Below are positions 1 to 6,727 of a DNA stretch of 15,930 bases, one piece after another; the stretch's first letter is position 1; every line of letters begins with the position of its first letter. The DNA comes from CAUTXO01 sp963542625 (GTDB lineage Bacteria > Campylobacterota > Campylobacteria > Campylobacterales > SZUA-545): positions 1 through 15,930 of the forward strand of contig CAUTXO010000035.1 in NCBI GenBank assembly GCA_963542625.1, read 5' to 3'. The notes under the pieces are model-generated. The model saw only the letters and a list, made by a program, of their open reading frames with translations. It was not told the DNA's origin and ran no database searches. The translations under genes were made by a program, and so were the position numbers.

Positions 1-266
1 CGCCTGCTAAACGACACCTACGATTTTTTTATTCAAGCACCACAACATTTCTTACGGCAACGGGGAGACGCAAAGCCTACCGTTACACGCTCCGAGCGCA
101 AGAAGCGCCAAGCCGCTCGCTGCATTTTAAAACAAAAAAGCTCTCAGCTGGTGTTGCTGGTGACTTTCAAGCCTTGCGTTAGATCTTAGATACGGTGTAA
201 GGCGTGGATGCGCTAGATCTGGGGCTTAGATCTAGACCAGCGTCTAGATCTAGCCAAGCTTAGGTG
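1..266. other. Left-edge region without a supportable gene
   Basis: No coding region here can be defended. Two plus-strand frames stay open from the window edge to about position 188, and a third is open from about position 10 to 130, but none shows a motif I recognise, so the 3' end of a gene entering from the left remains possible. From 181 the stretch becomes rich in AGATCT, with copies at 181, 215, 228 and 246. The last two form the arms of a hairpin listed separately. Confidence 0.4.
223..255. repeat. Perfect inverted repeat built on AGATCT, downstream of brnQ
   Basis: Arm AGATCTAGAC (228-237) and arm GTCTAGATCT (242-251) are perfect reverse complements around the 4-base loop CAGC. The outer bases GGCT (223-226) and AGCC (252-255) extend the stem to 14 pairs with one bulged T at 227. 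It lies just past the brnQ stop, where a terminator would be expected. On the brnQ strand, however, no T tract follows, so it is not a classical intrinsic terminator. A transcript 3'-end hairpin, a dispersed repeat or a protein site are all possible. Confidence 0.6.
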
Positions 267-1598
267 CTAGTAATTGCTCTTTTTTACGTAAATTAGCGAG
301 AGCATATAGCTAAAAACAAAGGCAATGAGCGTTGGGACTATCCAGCCAAGCATCGCGTCATAAAAGGGCAAGGTTTTGACAAACGGCGTAACGCCTGGGA
401 TCTCAAGCTTTAAAATATCCAGCGCGTTTATCGTCCCGACAAAAACGCTCACATAAACGCAAGCCCTGTAAATAAGGTGGCTGCCGTCAATAATCGAATT
501 TATGAGCGACAAAATGATTAAAATGATTGCCACAGGGTAGATGGCTATTAAAACCGGAATGCTGCCTTGTATGATTGTTTCTAGCCCAAAGTTTGCGACG
601 CCAAAGCTCACCGCGCTCCAGATGAAAACCCACGTTTTATATTTGATTTTGCCGTTTGTGAGCTTTTCAAAATACGCGCTGGTGGCGGTGATGAGCCCTA
701 GAGTTGTCGTTAAACAAGCAAGGAAAAACGCCGTGCCAAGCACCACTACGCCAAAGGATCCAAACAAATGGTTGCTGATTTTTGAGAGAAGATCCGCTCC
801 GTTTGCCTTGACTTCCGGGAAAAGAGAAGCCGCAGAAGCGCCTAGAAAGCCTAGCATTAAATAAACGGTCATAAGCACGGCACCGGCTAGCATTCCGGCT
901 TTTATCGTCGATGTAACGAGATGGTTTTCGTTGTTTATGCCCGCGTCTTGTATTGCTTTGGCAACGATTATCCCAAAGGCAAGCGAGGCGAGCGCGTCCA
1001 TTGTTTGGTAGCCTTCTACAAAGCCCGTCGCCGCGGCGTGGTTTGCATATGCGCCAACTGGTGCTCCAAAGCCGCCCGCGCCCATAGGCATAAGGACGCC
1101 GCCAACAAAAAGAACCGCAATGAGTGCCAAAAGAATAGGCGTTAGGTATCTACCAAGCACGCTGATAAGCTTTGATGGATTTAGGCATAAATAATAGTTA
1201 AGCGCAAAATAAGCCGCCGAGTATATGAATAGCCACTGCTGCGCGCCCCCGCCTTCTATATAAGATCTAACGGCGATGTCAAAGGGCATATTTGCCGCGC
1301 GCGGAATGGCAAAAAGCGGCCCGATTGTTAAATATAGAAGCGTTGTGAAGGTCACGGCAAAGACCGGATCTACGCGCCTTACTAGGTTTTCTAGCCCCTT
1401 TGCCTTTGCGATGGCGGCGATGCCTAAAACCGGCAGCAAAACCGCTGTGACACAGAAAAACATTATCCCTATGTAGAAATTATCGCCCGCATTTTTGCCG
1501 ACGATTGGTGGAAAGATAAAATTTCCCGCGCCAAAAAACATCGCAAAAAGCGTAAGGGAAATCACCAAAAACTGAGTTTTGCTCAAAGTATGCTTCAT
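267..1598 (-). CDS. brnQ: Branched-chain amino acid transport system II carrier protein (BrnQ)
   Basis: This is an inner-membrane carrier of the LIV-II family, which imports leucine, isoleucine and valine with a cation. The N-terminal stretch FAMFFGAGNFIFPPIVGKNA is the hallmark of BrnQ, and hydrophobic segments of about 20 residues recur through the protein, as expected for a roughly 12-helix carrier. The length, 443 residues, is typical. I start at the ATG at 1598, reading MKHTLSKTQ, because GGAGG lies five bases upstream. The reading frame also opens four codons earlier at a TTG that overlaps this ribosome binding site, which makes the longer form unlikely. The gene is divergent from the heme-type operon with 258 bases between the two starts. 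Nothing in the sequence links the two functionally. Confidence 0.93.
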   Translation of the reverse strand: MKHTLSKTQFLVISLTLFAMFFGAGNFIFPPIVGKNAGDNFYIGIMFFCVTAVLLPVLGIAAIAKAKGLENLVRRVDPVFAVTFTTLLYLTIGPLFAIPRAANMPFDIAVRSYIEGGGAQQWLFIYSAAYFALNYYLCLNPSKLISVLGRYLTPILLALIAVLFVGGVLMPMGAGGFGAPVGAYANHAAATGFVEGYQTMDALASLAFGIIVAKAIQDAGINNENHLVTSTIKAGMLAGAVLMTVYLMLGFLGASAASLFPEVKANGADLLSKISNHLFGSFGVVVLGTAFFLACLTTTLGLITATSAYFEKLTNGKIKYKTWVFIWSAVSFGVANFGLETIIQGSIPVLIAIYPVAIILIILSLINSIIDGSHLIYRACVYVSVFVGTINALDILKLEIPGVTPFVKTLPFYDAMLGWIVPTLIAFVFSYMLSLIYVKKSNY

Positions 1599-1663
1599 AC
1601 TCGCCTCCAAAGAAAAAAACTGTGTTAGTTTAGTTTGTTAAGTTTAAATTTAGCACCGTTTTT

Positions 1664-1695
1664 GGCGGCTTTTTTGAAAAATCCGCCCATTTTTT
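1664..1695 (+). terminator. GC-rich hairpin followed by six Ts in the intergenic region (terminator- or attenuator-like)
   Basis: GGCGG (1664-1668) pairs with CCGCC (1683-1687). Inside, TTTTT (1670-1674) can pair with AAAAA (1677-1681), leaving a tight loop, so the real structure may be smaller. Six Ts follow at 1690-1695. Read on the plus strand this is the shape of an intrinsic terminator, but no plus-strand gene ends here. It could attenuate a long leader of the operon, if a promoter lies between 1611 and 1660, or stop stray transcription out of the divergent promoter region. On the minus strand there is no T tract. Confidence 0.35.
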
Positions 1696-1717
1696 GCAAA
1701 ATTTGGCAAAAAAGCCC

Positions 1718-1727
1718 GCAAATTTGC
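1718..1727. repeat. Palindrome GCAAATTTGC in the divergent intergenic region
   Basis: This is a perfect 10-base palindrome between brnQ and the lipoprotein operon. A related but imperfect repeat, TGCAAAATTTGGCA, lies just upstream at about 1695-1708. Their placement in a divergent promoter region suits an operator, but AT-rich palindromes are common by chance, and no regulator gene is present in the window to pair with it. Confidence 0.25.
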
Positions 1728-1809
1728 TCCCGGCGTTTGAGAATTTTCCGTTGTTTGCCTGTGTGTTTCATTGAAAAATAAACGCTAATCTTTGATAACA
1801 TTTATTGTT

Positions 1810-1832
1810 TTTAAGTTTATTGGGCTTACAAT
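1810..1832 (+). promoter_or_regulatory. Putative promoter of the lipoprotein/receptor operon
   Basis: TTTAAGT (1810-1816) is followed after ten bases by TACAAT (1827-1832), 24 bases before the start codon. TTTAAGT is reminiscent of the upstream element reported for Campylobacter sigma-70 promoters, and TACAAT is one base from TATAAT. The spacing here is shorter than that model predicts. An almost identical arrangement precedes the ExbB-like gene further down. The AT-rich stretch just upstream (TTGATAACATTTATTG, 1792-1807) would suit Fur-type iron control, but I do not see a clear Fur box. Confidence 0.45.
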
Positions 1833-1833
1833 T

Positions 1834-1849
1834 CCTAAAAAATTTTAGG
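1834..1849 (+). promoter_or_regulatory. Inverted repeat overlapping the ribosome binding site of the lipoprotein gene
   Basis: CCTAAAA (1834-1840) and TTTTAGG (1843-1849) are perfect complements two bases apart. In RNA, six pairs around a four-base loop are realistic. The 3' arm contains most of the Shine-Dalgarno AGGAG (1847-1851), which sits five bases before the ATG at 1857. Folding would hide the site, so it could tune translation. It is a weak, AT-rich stem and could also be incidental or a DNA operator. Confidence 0.4.
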
Positions 1850-1856
1850 AGAAAAT

Positions 1857-3806
1857 ATGAAAAAACAAGATTTACTTTTAGCTGTTGTATTAAGCGGTTT
1901 TATTGCTTCTTGCGGTGGCAGTGGCGGTGGCGATTCCCAAAATTTGCGAGGCGATGCGTTTTATCACGTGCAAAATCCAAAAACTCAAAACGAGCAGCTT
2001 TTGGCTTATGATTGGAATGCAAAAAAAGCCTTTGTGGTAAATAAAGATGTGGTGCTAGAAAGTGCTGGCAAGGTATTTTTGGTTAAGAAAGAAAAAGACG
2101 GAGACTATGTCAAAGATGCTTCTTACGATATGGGAATTTACCTAGATCCTAATGTGGATAAGGAAGAAAGAACAGGCATAAAACCGCCGCGGGGGGGGGG
2201 CAAGCCTGAGAGCTTTACATACACGTTTTTTAAAGATAGCGCGCTTAAGATCTTTCACGCATCAAGCCCAAGATCCGCTACTTCTTTATTTAACTCAAAC
2301 GATATTCCAGCCACTCTAAAAGAGCGTGGAATTAAGGTGCTTGGTAGCAGTTATAAAATCTCTCAACCAGGCTTTGATTTAAGCGAAAGTTACATCACAA
2401 TAAACGCCTACGATTCCTTACCGGATCAATTCAAAAATGAATCTTACAAGGATAAAAACCAAGCCGCAATCACTTTCAATGTGAACAACAAAGCTTTGAA
2501 TGCAAACGGGGTTTTGCTTGCGTCTGTTTTGACGCCTTCTGGCGCTGTAAATAAGCTTATTCTAAGTAAGTCAGATCCATACAAGCCATCTGCTTCAAGT
2601 GGCAATTGGGCTTTATACTCTGCGGATAAAAACTTAAAAAATGAAAGCAAAATTTCCGATGGAGAGTTTTTCTATGCGGCGGAAAATTCTACGCATATTT
2701 ATTTCTTTAAGCAAAAATCCAAAGATCTTTACGCACTAAGCAAGCAAGATCCAACAAGCCTAGTAAAGCTAAGCGGCGCACAACTTGCTGGCGAATATAA
2801 CAAAAGCATCAGAAGTGTTTCTGCCATTCACGGTGGCGTGAGCTACATTAATGGCGGCTCAAGTTTATCTTTGCCGCTTAAAAATCTAAGCAGTGGGGAT
2901 ACGGCTTATCTAGCTTACGATTACGACTTGCAAAAAAATGTCGGCGAGTTGTTTATATTTGGCGCCTTTGGTATGTTTAAAAGCGCACAGGTTTTTAGCC
3001 TTAAGGGCACGGTTGCTAGTAAGATCTTTGACAATTCAGATGGCACTGATAAATCTTTGGTGGATAATAACAAACAAGTTAGCGGGCATATAAATTTAAT
3101 CGGGCTTGGTGATGGTGGCAAGCTTTTTGTAGAAATGGCTAATTTTGACGGCAATGCAGCACTTGGCGGCAAATGCACTAAAAAATACCCATCGCACGCT
3201 ATGCCAGGTATGAAACAAGGATCTTCTTGCTTGAATCTTTTTTACGGATCTATTGATACCAGTGTTTCATCCGCGGCAAGCAAAATAAACGAGTTGCAAT
3301 ACAATGGTAAAGATCTAAACAAAACAGGTTTGGAATATTTTGTGGCAAGGAGAATGGCGCCGTTTATTGCAAACGATAAGCTGATTGTGAGCTTATTTGA
3401 CGGCGGAAATAAACAAACTGGATACAAATACAAGCAATATATTTACGATTTAAACGGCAATTTCCAAATGACAAAAGACGGCAGAAACTACATTTTGGCG
3501 CAAAGCAAAAGAGAAGATGGCAGAATGAAAGGCAAGGTTATTACTTGGGATAGCACCGCAAATACAATCACCGACGATGAGGGTAAAATCTCTATAAAAG
3601 CAGCACTAAGTGGCAAAAAAATGACCGGCGTTAGCTCGCAAACAAACGGGATCCCATATTCAGGCATTGCAAATTTGGGAATGTTTAAAGATGACACAAA
3701 GGGCGTTGGCGACCACGCGTTTAAGCTATTTTTGCTTTCTACAAAAGACAAAGGAGAAATTAAAGAAGTAGAGTTGCTTCCTTACGGTCAGTGGATTTAT
3801 GAGTAA
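1857..3806 (+). CDS. Large lipoprotein with an in-frame G10 tract, predicted phase-variable
   Basis: The 649-residue product starts with a lipoprotein signal peptide: two lysines, a hydrophobic core, and lipobox IASC with Cys19 as the lipidated residue. A glycine/serine linker follows, usual for lipoproteins that reach the outer membrane surface. The rest is hydrophilic, rich in beta-prone and Asn/Asp/Gly/Lys segments, with one cysteine pair (Cys440, Cys458) that could form a disulfide. I do not recognise the family. It is far larger than HmuY (roughly 200 residues), though it holds the same first place in the operon. Ten consecutive Gs encode Arg-Gly-Gly-Gly at residues 112-115. Losing one G would end translation after 153 residues, and gaining one after 117. 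The last eight bases overlap the receptor gene. By analogy with HpuA and TbpB, a surface ligand-capture role beside the receptor is inferred. G+C is lower than in the operon's second half. Confidence 0.8.
   Translation: MKKQDLLLAVVLSGFIASCGGSGGGDSQNLRGDAFYHVQNPKTQNEQLLAYDWNAKKAFVVNKDVVLESAGKVFLVKKEKDGDYVKDASYDMGIYLDPNVDKEERTGIKPPRGGGKPESFTYTFFKDSALKIFHASSPRSATSLFNSNDIPATLKERGIKVLGSSYKISQPGFDLSESYITINAYDSLPDQFKNESYKDKNQAAITFNVNNKALNANGVLLASVLTPSGAVNKLILSKSDPYKPSASSGNWALYSADKNLKNESKISDGEFFYAAENSTHIYFFKQKSKDLYALSKQDPTSLVKLSGAQLAGEYNKSIRSVSAIHGGVSYINGGSSLSLPLKNLSSGDTAYLAYDYDLQKNVGELFIFGAFGMFKSAQVFSLKGTVASKIFDNSDGTDKSLVDNNKQVSGHINLIGLGDGGKLFVEMANFDGNAALGGKCTKKYPSHAMPGMKQGSSCLNLFYGSIDTSVSSAASKINELQYNGKDLNKTGLEYFVARRMAPFIANDKLIVSLFDGGNKQTGYKYKQYIYDLNGNFQMTKDGRNYILAQSKREDGRMKGKVITWDSTANTITDDEGKISIKAALSGKKMTGVSSQTNGIPYSGIANLGMFKDDTKGVGDHAFKLFLLSTKDKGEIKEVELLPYGQWIYE
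2191..2200 (+). repeat. Homopolymeric G10 tract (contingency locus)
   Basis: Ten consecutive Gs lie inside the lipoprotein coding sequence, and it is the only long G or C run I find in the window. With ten Gs the frame is open to the natural stop at 3804. With nine Gs the frame meets TAA at 2317-2319. With eleven it meets TGA at 2207-2209. Tracts of about this length switch surface genes by slipped-strand mispairing in Campylobacter and Neisseria. The version read here is ON. Confidence 0.85.
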
Positions 3807-5880
3807 AATTTTATTTTTTTGGGCGGTTTTATTGCCGCCTGGATTGTTTTGTTTTAGCTTTGAAAATATGGTCGTAAAAGACGTTAAAGATCAAAAAAAC
3901 GATTTTTTGAACGAGACCTTTTTAAAACCGTATTCAAAAAGCCTTTTGCAAGCTCAAGATCTGCAAGAAGACGGGGCGAATAATATTGTTGATACTCTCA
4001 AAAATATTTCTGGAATCACAGCAAAAGACAGGGGCTCGTATCAGAAAGGCTTTTCTATTAGGGGGTTTGGCGGTTCGCGCGTTTCTTCTTTTATAGACGG
4101 CGCTAAAGTTTCAAATCACGGGCTTGATATGGGTGGCGGCGCGGATCTTGGAAGCATCGACACTCAAAGCGTAAATTCCATAGAAGTAATTAAAGGTAGC
4201 CCGAGCGTGATATATGATCCAGGAGCCGTTGGCGGTTTGGTGCTTGTGGATACGCTTGGCGGGTTTAAGAGTGGGGCGGATTTTGCAAACCTTAGACTGT
4301 TTGGCGGTTATGATTGGGGGTATTTTTTGGATAAACAAGGCGCTGGGCTTAGTGTGAAAAAGGGTATTGTTTATGCATATTTTTTAATTTCTAGGGCAAG
4401 ATCTGCTGATAGGCTCGTCAAAAACAAAGCAAAGCAACGGCTGATTTTAGAAGACACAAACGCAAGGCAGGAGCGTTTTGATGAATACCGCTTGAGCAAT
4501 TTTGGCTACAAGCAAGAAGCGCAAAACTTTAAGATAGGCTTAGATCTAGGCGTGGCAGACTTGCTTTATAAATACGGTTTTACAAAAACGCGCGACGTTA
4601 CCTTTGCCGTGGGGCTTGATAATCCACTAGCCCTTCATTACGATAGCCTAAAAAAAGATACGCATCTTTTGCGGCTTGCGCTTGCGCCATTTGGGGCTTT
4701 TAAAAAAGCGCGTTTTAGCGTGGATTATTCAACGCAAGAGCGTATAGTAACTTCAAGTGCGGTCAATCTAAAGACGCTTGCAAACCGCTTGGATCTAGAG
4801 ACTATTTTTGACAGTTATGGTGCGGCTTTTGGCTTAGAATACACAAAAGACTGGGCGCATACAAGGGTTTTTAGCGAGCAAGATTATTTGGCGGCGTATT
4901 TAGAGAACACGTTTTATGTGGATCCGATGGTGTTTTACGCAGGGCTTAGGAGCAACAATCATTACGTTAAGCAGAATTTGCGCCCTGGGCAAAATGAAGA
5001 TCTAGCTAAGGATCTTGAAGGTGTTAGTGGTATTTTGAAAAGACCGCTTGTTAGTTCTAAGTTTAACTTTAGCGCGGGTGCGGTTTATAGCTTTAGTGAA
5101 AATTTTAATGCGGGGCTAAACTTTAGCACGACTTACCGCTACCCGAGTTTATACGAGCGTTTTGCTTTTGATGGCACGATAATTGGTGGTGGCGTAGATC
5201 TAACGACTGAAGAAGGAAAAAATTACGAGCTAAGCTTTAAATATCTTGATGATTTTTTAAGCTGGGATCTTAGTGTGTTTTATACAGATTTTAGCGTTTA
5301 TAATTCTCTTAGAGAGCACAAAAAAATTAAAGACAAGGCCGCGCTTGAAGCGTGCAAGGCAGATAGCGCTTGCGATCCTTATTCAAGAGAAAAAGAAAAC
5401 GATCTGTTTGAAACATCTTTCATTTACACGAGCTTTAAAAACGTTAAGCGCAAAGGTGTGGAATTTGATTTGCAAAAGACGTTTGCGGGTGGCTTGGATC
5501 TTGCATTTAACGCCGCGCAAACGCAAATAAGCCCTAGTATTTACATTACAAAAAGTGGCGCAAAACTTACGCAACATTTTGCAAACGAGCCGCTTGAATT
5601 AAAGGTGAGTCTTACGAAGCGCTTTTTTGTTTTTCTAAGGCCTTGGCTTAGGATCAGGCAGCGTTATATAAACGATGTAAGCCGTATCGTGCCGCAAGAT
5701 AAGAAATTTGCTCTTAGCGTTACGGATTTTTACGCTGGGCTCAAGCACGGAGCCTTTAATTTAAACGCTGGCGTTAGAAATATTTTTGACAACATTTATC
5801 ACGAGACATACTCGCCTTTTGATGGTATAAAAAGAAGCGCCTTTGTGAATGTAAGCGTTTTTACGGGGTTCGGATTTTAA
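3799..5880 (+). CDS. TonB-dependent outer-membrane receptor, HmuR-like
   Basis: This is a 693-residue TonB-dependent receptor. After an export signal (residues 1 to about 20), NMVVKDV at 23-29 resembles a TonB box. The plug domain follows (about 40-155), with typical stretches such as FSIRGFGGSRV and SIEVIKGSPSVIYDPGAVGG. The remainder is a beta-barrel ending in an aromatic residue (GFGF). TYRYPSLYER near 445-454 is in the place of the FRAP motif of heme receptors, but no NPNL box or nearby conserved histidine follows, so the ligand may be heme or another tetrapyrrole bound differently. The start ATG lies inside the last codons of the lipoprotein gene, an 8-base overlap, with no convincing ribosome binding site. 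Translation is therefore probably coupled to the gene upstream. Operon neighbours point to tetrapyrrole import. Confidence 0.9.
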   Translation: MSKILFFWAVLLPPGLFCFSFENMVVKDVKDQKNDFLNETFLKPYSKSLLQAQDLQEDGANNIVDTLKNISGITAKDRGSYQKGFSIRGFGGSRVSSFIDGAKVSNHGLDMGGGADLGSIDTQSVNSIEVIKGSPSVIYDPGAVGGLVLVDTLGGFKSGADFANLRLFGGYDWGYFLDKQGAGLSVKKGIVYAYFLISRARSADRLVKNKAKQRLILEDTNARQERFDEYRLSNFGYKQEAQNFKIGLDLGVADLLYKYGFTKTRDVTFAVGLDNPLALHYDSLKKDTHLLRLALAPFGAFKKARFSVDYSTQERIVTSSAVNLKTLANRLDLETIFDSYGAAFGLEYTKDWAHTRVFSEQDYLAAYLENTFYVDPMVFYAGLRSNNHYVKQNLRPGQNEDLAKDLEGVSGILKRPLVSSKFNFSAGAVYSFSENFNAGLNFSTTYRYPSLYERFAFDGTIIGGGVDLTTEEGKNYELSFKYLDDFLSWDLSVFYTDFSVYNSLREHKKIKDKAALEACKADSACDPYSREKENDLFETSFIYTSFKNVKRKGVEFDLQKTFAGGLDLAFNAAQTQISPSIYITKSGAKLTQHFANEPLELKVSLTKRFFVFLRPWLRIRQRYINDVSRIVPQDKKFALSVTDFYAGLKHGAFNLNAGVRNIFDNIYHETYSPFDGIKRSAFVNVSVFTGFGF

Positions 5881-5885
5881 GAGTT

Positions 5886-5907
5886 TTTAAGTCTCAAAAG
5901 CTACAAT
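5886..5907 (+). promoter_or_regulatory. Putative internal promoter before the ExbB-like gene
   Basis: The 50-base gap after the receptor is the only real gap between operon genes. It contains TTTAAGT (5886-5892) and, after nine bases, TACAAT (5902-5907), nearly the same arrangement as upstream of the first gene. The ribosome binding site AAGGA (5921-5925) precedes the ATG at 5931. If active, it would express the motor and chelatase genes even when the lipoprotein and receptor are switched off. Confidence 0.4.
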
Positions 5908-5930
5908 ACAAAATTTTTTAAAGGATAAAA

Positions 5931-6419
5931 ATGACGTCTTTGATAGAAAATCTGATGTATAACATCTCTAGTATCTTTCTCTTTCCCGTGCTGCTATTAA
6001 TCTTGCTTTTGTTTGTGTATTCGCTTTTTGCGATGGGAATGTTTTTGGCGCAAACTTTCGTGCGCCGCCGTCACCGCGATGATATGGACCGCGGCTATGA
6101 CATCGTCGGTTATTCGCGCGCAAATGGGATAACAAACCCCGATGATCTAGAGATCTACGCCTACAAAAAGCTCGAATACAGCTCCATTACCACGCGCGTT
6201 TCACCTATGCTTGGCTTGGTGGCGACGATGATTCCGATGGGTCCTGCGCTCAAAGCGCTGGCAAACGGTAACATTCAAGGCATTAGTGAAAACTTGATTA
6301 TTGCTTTTAGCGCGGTTATTTTCTCGCTCATCACGGCGTCTATTACCTACTGGCTCACAAGCGTTCGCAAGCGCTGGTATGCCGCTGAGATCCAAGACAT
6401 AATTAAAGAGCAGCAATGA
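5931..6419 (+). CDS. MotA/TolQ/ExbB-family proton channel protein (HmuU-type)
   Basis: This 162-residue inner-membrane protein has three predicted helices (about 14-40, 88-108 and 121-144). The segment from 92, PMLGLVATMIPMG, followed by a second helix ending in ITYWL, matches the paired pore helices of the ExbB/TolQ family (PxLGLLGTVxGM pattern). It is shorter than ExbB of Escherichia coli (about 240 residues), lacking most of the cytoplasmic loop. Such proteins form a proton-driven stator with an ExbD/TolR partner, here the DUF2149 protein encoded next with a 4-base ATGA overlap. In Bacteroidota hmu operons a similar pair accompanies the CobN-like HmuS. I infer that it energises the receptor or the chelatase. 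No tonB gene is in the window. Confidence 0.85.
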   Translation: MTSLIENLMYNISSIFLFPVLLLILLLFVYSLFAMGMFLAQTFVRRRHRDDMDRGYDIVGYSRANGITNPDDLEIYAYKKLEYSSITTRVSPMLGLVATMIPMGPALKALANGNIQGISENLIIAFSAVIFSLITASITYWLTSVRKRWYAAEIQDIIKEQQ

Positions 6420-6727
6420 AGATCTTACAAGACGACGAGAGCCTAAACCCGATACTTTCCACCGTCAATCTCATCGATGTTTTTTTGGTGATTGTGGCGG
6501 CGCTGCTGATTGCCATCGCGCAAAACCCGCTTAACCCCTTTACAAACGACGACGTTACGGTCGTTAAAAACGCCGGCAAGCAAAATATGGAAGTAATTAC
6601 CAAGCAAGGGCAAAAGCTCACCAAATATAAAGCCAACGGCAAAATCGGCGAGGGCGAGGGGAGCAAAGCGGGCGTGGCATATAGAATGAAAGACGGTAGT
6701 ATGATTTACGTTCCGGAGACAAAATAA
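6416..6727 (+). CDS. DUF2149 protein, ExbD-like motor partner
   Basis: This is a 103-residue protein of the DUF2149 type. After a short polar N-terminus there is one membrane helix (about 17-36) beginning NLIDVFLVIVAALL, with Asp21 at the start of the hydrophobic run. The pattern closely resembles the ExbD/TolR helix (IDVMLVLL), whose aspartate carries protons. A periplasmic tail of about 65 residues, rich in Lys and Gly, follows. The start overlaps the ExbB-like stop by four bases, and the stop shares one base with the chelatase ATG (TAATG), so translation of all three is coupled. The family has no settled function. The ExbD-like role is my inference from the helix, the size and the neighbour. 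Confidence 0.8.
   Translation: MKILQDDESLNPILSTVNLIDVFLVIVAALLIAIAQNPLNPFTNDDVTVVKNAGKQNMEVITKQGQKLTKYKANGKIGEGEGSKAGVAYRMKDGSMIYVPETK

Noticed and set aside
1..188. Open plus-strand frames at the left edge
   Set aside because: Several frames are open at once and none has a motif, so none can be chosen as a gene end.
541..864. 107-codon plus-strand frame inside brnQ
   Set aside because: Antisense to a clearly conserved carrier, with no ribosome site or recognisable protein.
1857..3806. Calling the lipoprotein HmuY
   Set aside because: It has the same operon position, but 649 residues is about three times HmuY size and I see no HmuY-like features; position alone is not enough.
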